DNA of 14,788 nucleotides from UBA8437 sp003445035. GTDB taxonomy: Bacteria; Planctomycetota; Planctomycetia; Planctomycetales; Planctomycetaceae. This document shows positions 14,280 to 14,788 of this stretch, in pieces. The notes under the pieces were generated by a model. The model worked only from the letters and a program-made list of their open reading frames with translations. It ran no database searches and was not told the origin of the DNA. Position 1 is the stretch's first letter; each line of letters begins with the position of its first letter. The DNA lies in contig CALCHI010000200.1 in assembly GCA_937901285.1 (NCBI GenBank), positions 1-14,788 on the forward strand, in the 5' to 3' direction. The position numbers and the translations under genes are program-made.

Positions 14280-14788
14280 GTGACCCGTTCAGAATCCTCA
14301 TCGACTGGTTGCAGCGGATTCCGCGCCTGGCAGCGAATGACTCGCCGCGAGGCCCTGCGGATCGGTGGGTTGGGTGGTGCCGGGTTGACCCTTCCGGAGT
14401 TGTTCCGGGCACGGGATGCGGCGGCGGCAGACGGCACACGGCCCACGTTCGGCCGTGCCAAGACAGTGATCATGATGTTCCTGCACGGGGGGCATCCCCA
14501 GCAGGAGACCTTCGATCCGAAGCCCGATGGGCCGTCGGCGGTCCGGGGTGAGTTCGGAGCGATCGGAACCAGCCTGCCCGGCGTCCGGTTCAGCGAGGTG
14601 TTGCCGCAGACCGCACGGATGGCACACCGGTTGGCCATCGTCCGTTCGATGAGCCACGAGAACCCCAATCACGTGCAGGCCTGCCTGCCGGCCCAGACCG
14701 GACACGCGCATCCGCCAGAGTTCCGGTCTCGTGGCGATTTCCCGCCCTCCGGCACGGATTTCCCGCCGGTGGGCGCCGTGCTGGATGC
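14280..14788 (+). CDS. DUF1501 family protein, 5' part (runs off the window)
   Basis: 169 complete codons are visible from GTG 14280 and the frame is open to the window end. TRREALRIGGLGGAG at 21-35 is a clear twin-arginine signal. It sits after 20 residues, so ATG 14337 is the alternative start, although its upstream sequence is poorer. FLHGGHPQQETFDPKP at 67-82 is the first family block, followed by VRGEFGAIGTSLPGV and IVRSMSHENPNH. It aligns along this stretch with the protein at 3446-4921, so both belong to the same subfamily. The residue before TFDPKP is Glu (Glu76), where the 3446 protein and the 11755 protein have Asp. Divergent from the DUF6807 gene, so probably separately expressed. 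Function unknown. The C-terminal metal-site motifs lie beyond the window. Confidence 0.9.
   Translation, partial: MTRSESSSTGCSGFRAWQRMTRREALRIGGLGGAGLTLPELFRARDAAAADGTRPTFGRAKTVIMMFLHGGHPQQETFDPKPDGPSAVRGEFGAIGTSLPGVRFSEVLPQTARMAHRLAIVRSMSHENPNHVQACLPAQTGHAHPPEFRSRGDFPPSGTDFPPVGAVLD

Noticed and set aside
13231..14283. A 350-codon plus-strand open frame
   Set aside because: It is antisense to the DUF6807 gene, whose family motifs are unmistakable on the minus strand. The plus frame shows no family features.
1..14788. CRISPR arrays, tRNA or rRNA genes, insertion sequences, prophage or integrase genes
   Set aside because: No regularly spaced repeats, cloverleaf-like sequences, transposase motifs or terminal inverted repeats were recognised. 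Gaps between genes are all under 170 bases.

Overview
The window is GC-rich, densely coding bacterial DNA and almost certainly comes from the phylum Planctomycetota (Pirellulales/Planctomycetales-like). The diagnosis rests on gene content. There are four DUF1501 proteins, one large PSCyt1-DUF1549-LamG-DUF1553 (PSD1-type) protein, a PmoA-like DUF6807 protein, a Gfo/Idh/MocA oxidoreductase and a multi-domain SGNH hydrolase. This set is characteristic of planctomycete genomes. I see no tRNA, rRNA, CRISPR array, transposase, integrase or phage gene.

Layout. 1-1044: 3' part of a DUF1501 gene cut by the window edge. 1045-1165: intergenic, with three near-identical CAACCnnTGA decamers just upstream of the next gene. 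1166-3346: complete malate synthase G (glcB), standing alone. 3347-3445: intergenic with a good sigma70-like promoter (perfect TATAAT). 3446-4921: a second DUF1501 gene of a different subfamily, closed by a strong hairpin terminator at 4939-4982. 5006-5045: a second hairpin plus U-tract, ending three bases before the next start codon. 5049-13191: a tight same-strand four-gene cluster (gaps 6, 34 and 6 bp) of Gfo/Idh oxidoreductase, SGNH hydrolase with three domain copies, cytochrome-type PSD1 protein and DUF1501 protein. 13204-14118 (minus strand): DUF6807 protein, converging on the cluster with only 12 bp between stop codons. 14119-14279: divergent intergenic region with an inverted repeat and a possible promoter. 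14280-14788: 5' part of a fourth DUF1501 gene, running off the window.

How the genes may work together (inference). The PSD1-DUF1501 pair is a conserved planctomycete module of unknown biochemistry. The PSD1 member carries a haem-c-type motif and a glycan-binding-like LamG fold. Its DUF1501 partner belongs to the alkaline phosphatase/sulfatase superfamily and has a Tat-type N-terminus. Here the module is co-transcribed with an exported SGNH esterase and a cytoplasmic sugar-type dehydrogenase. This fits uptake and breakdown of an esterified or otherwise decorated polysaccharide, with de-esterification outside and oxidation of a released sugar inside. The window contains no glycoside hydrolase, sulfatase, transporter or regulator, so the substrate cannot be named. 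Malate synthase G is metabolically separate (glyoxylate + acetyl-CoA to malate), and no isocitrate lyase or glycolate oxidase is present beside it.

The most unusual points are the third, degenerate SGNH domain, the tandem decamers before glcB, the two successive hairpins before the four-gene cluster, and the two DUF1501 subfamilies interleaved in under 15 kb.
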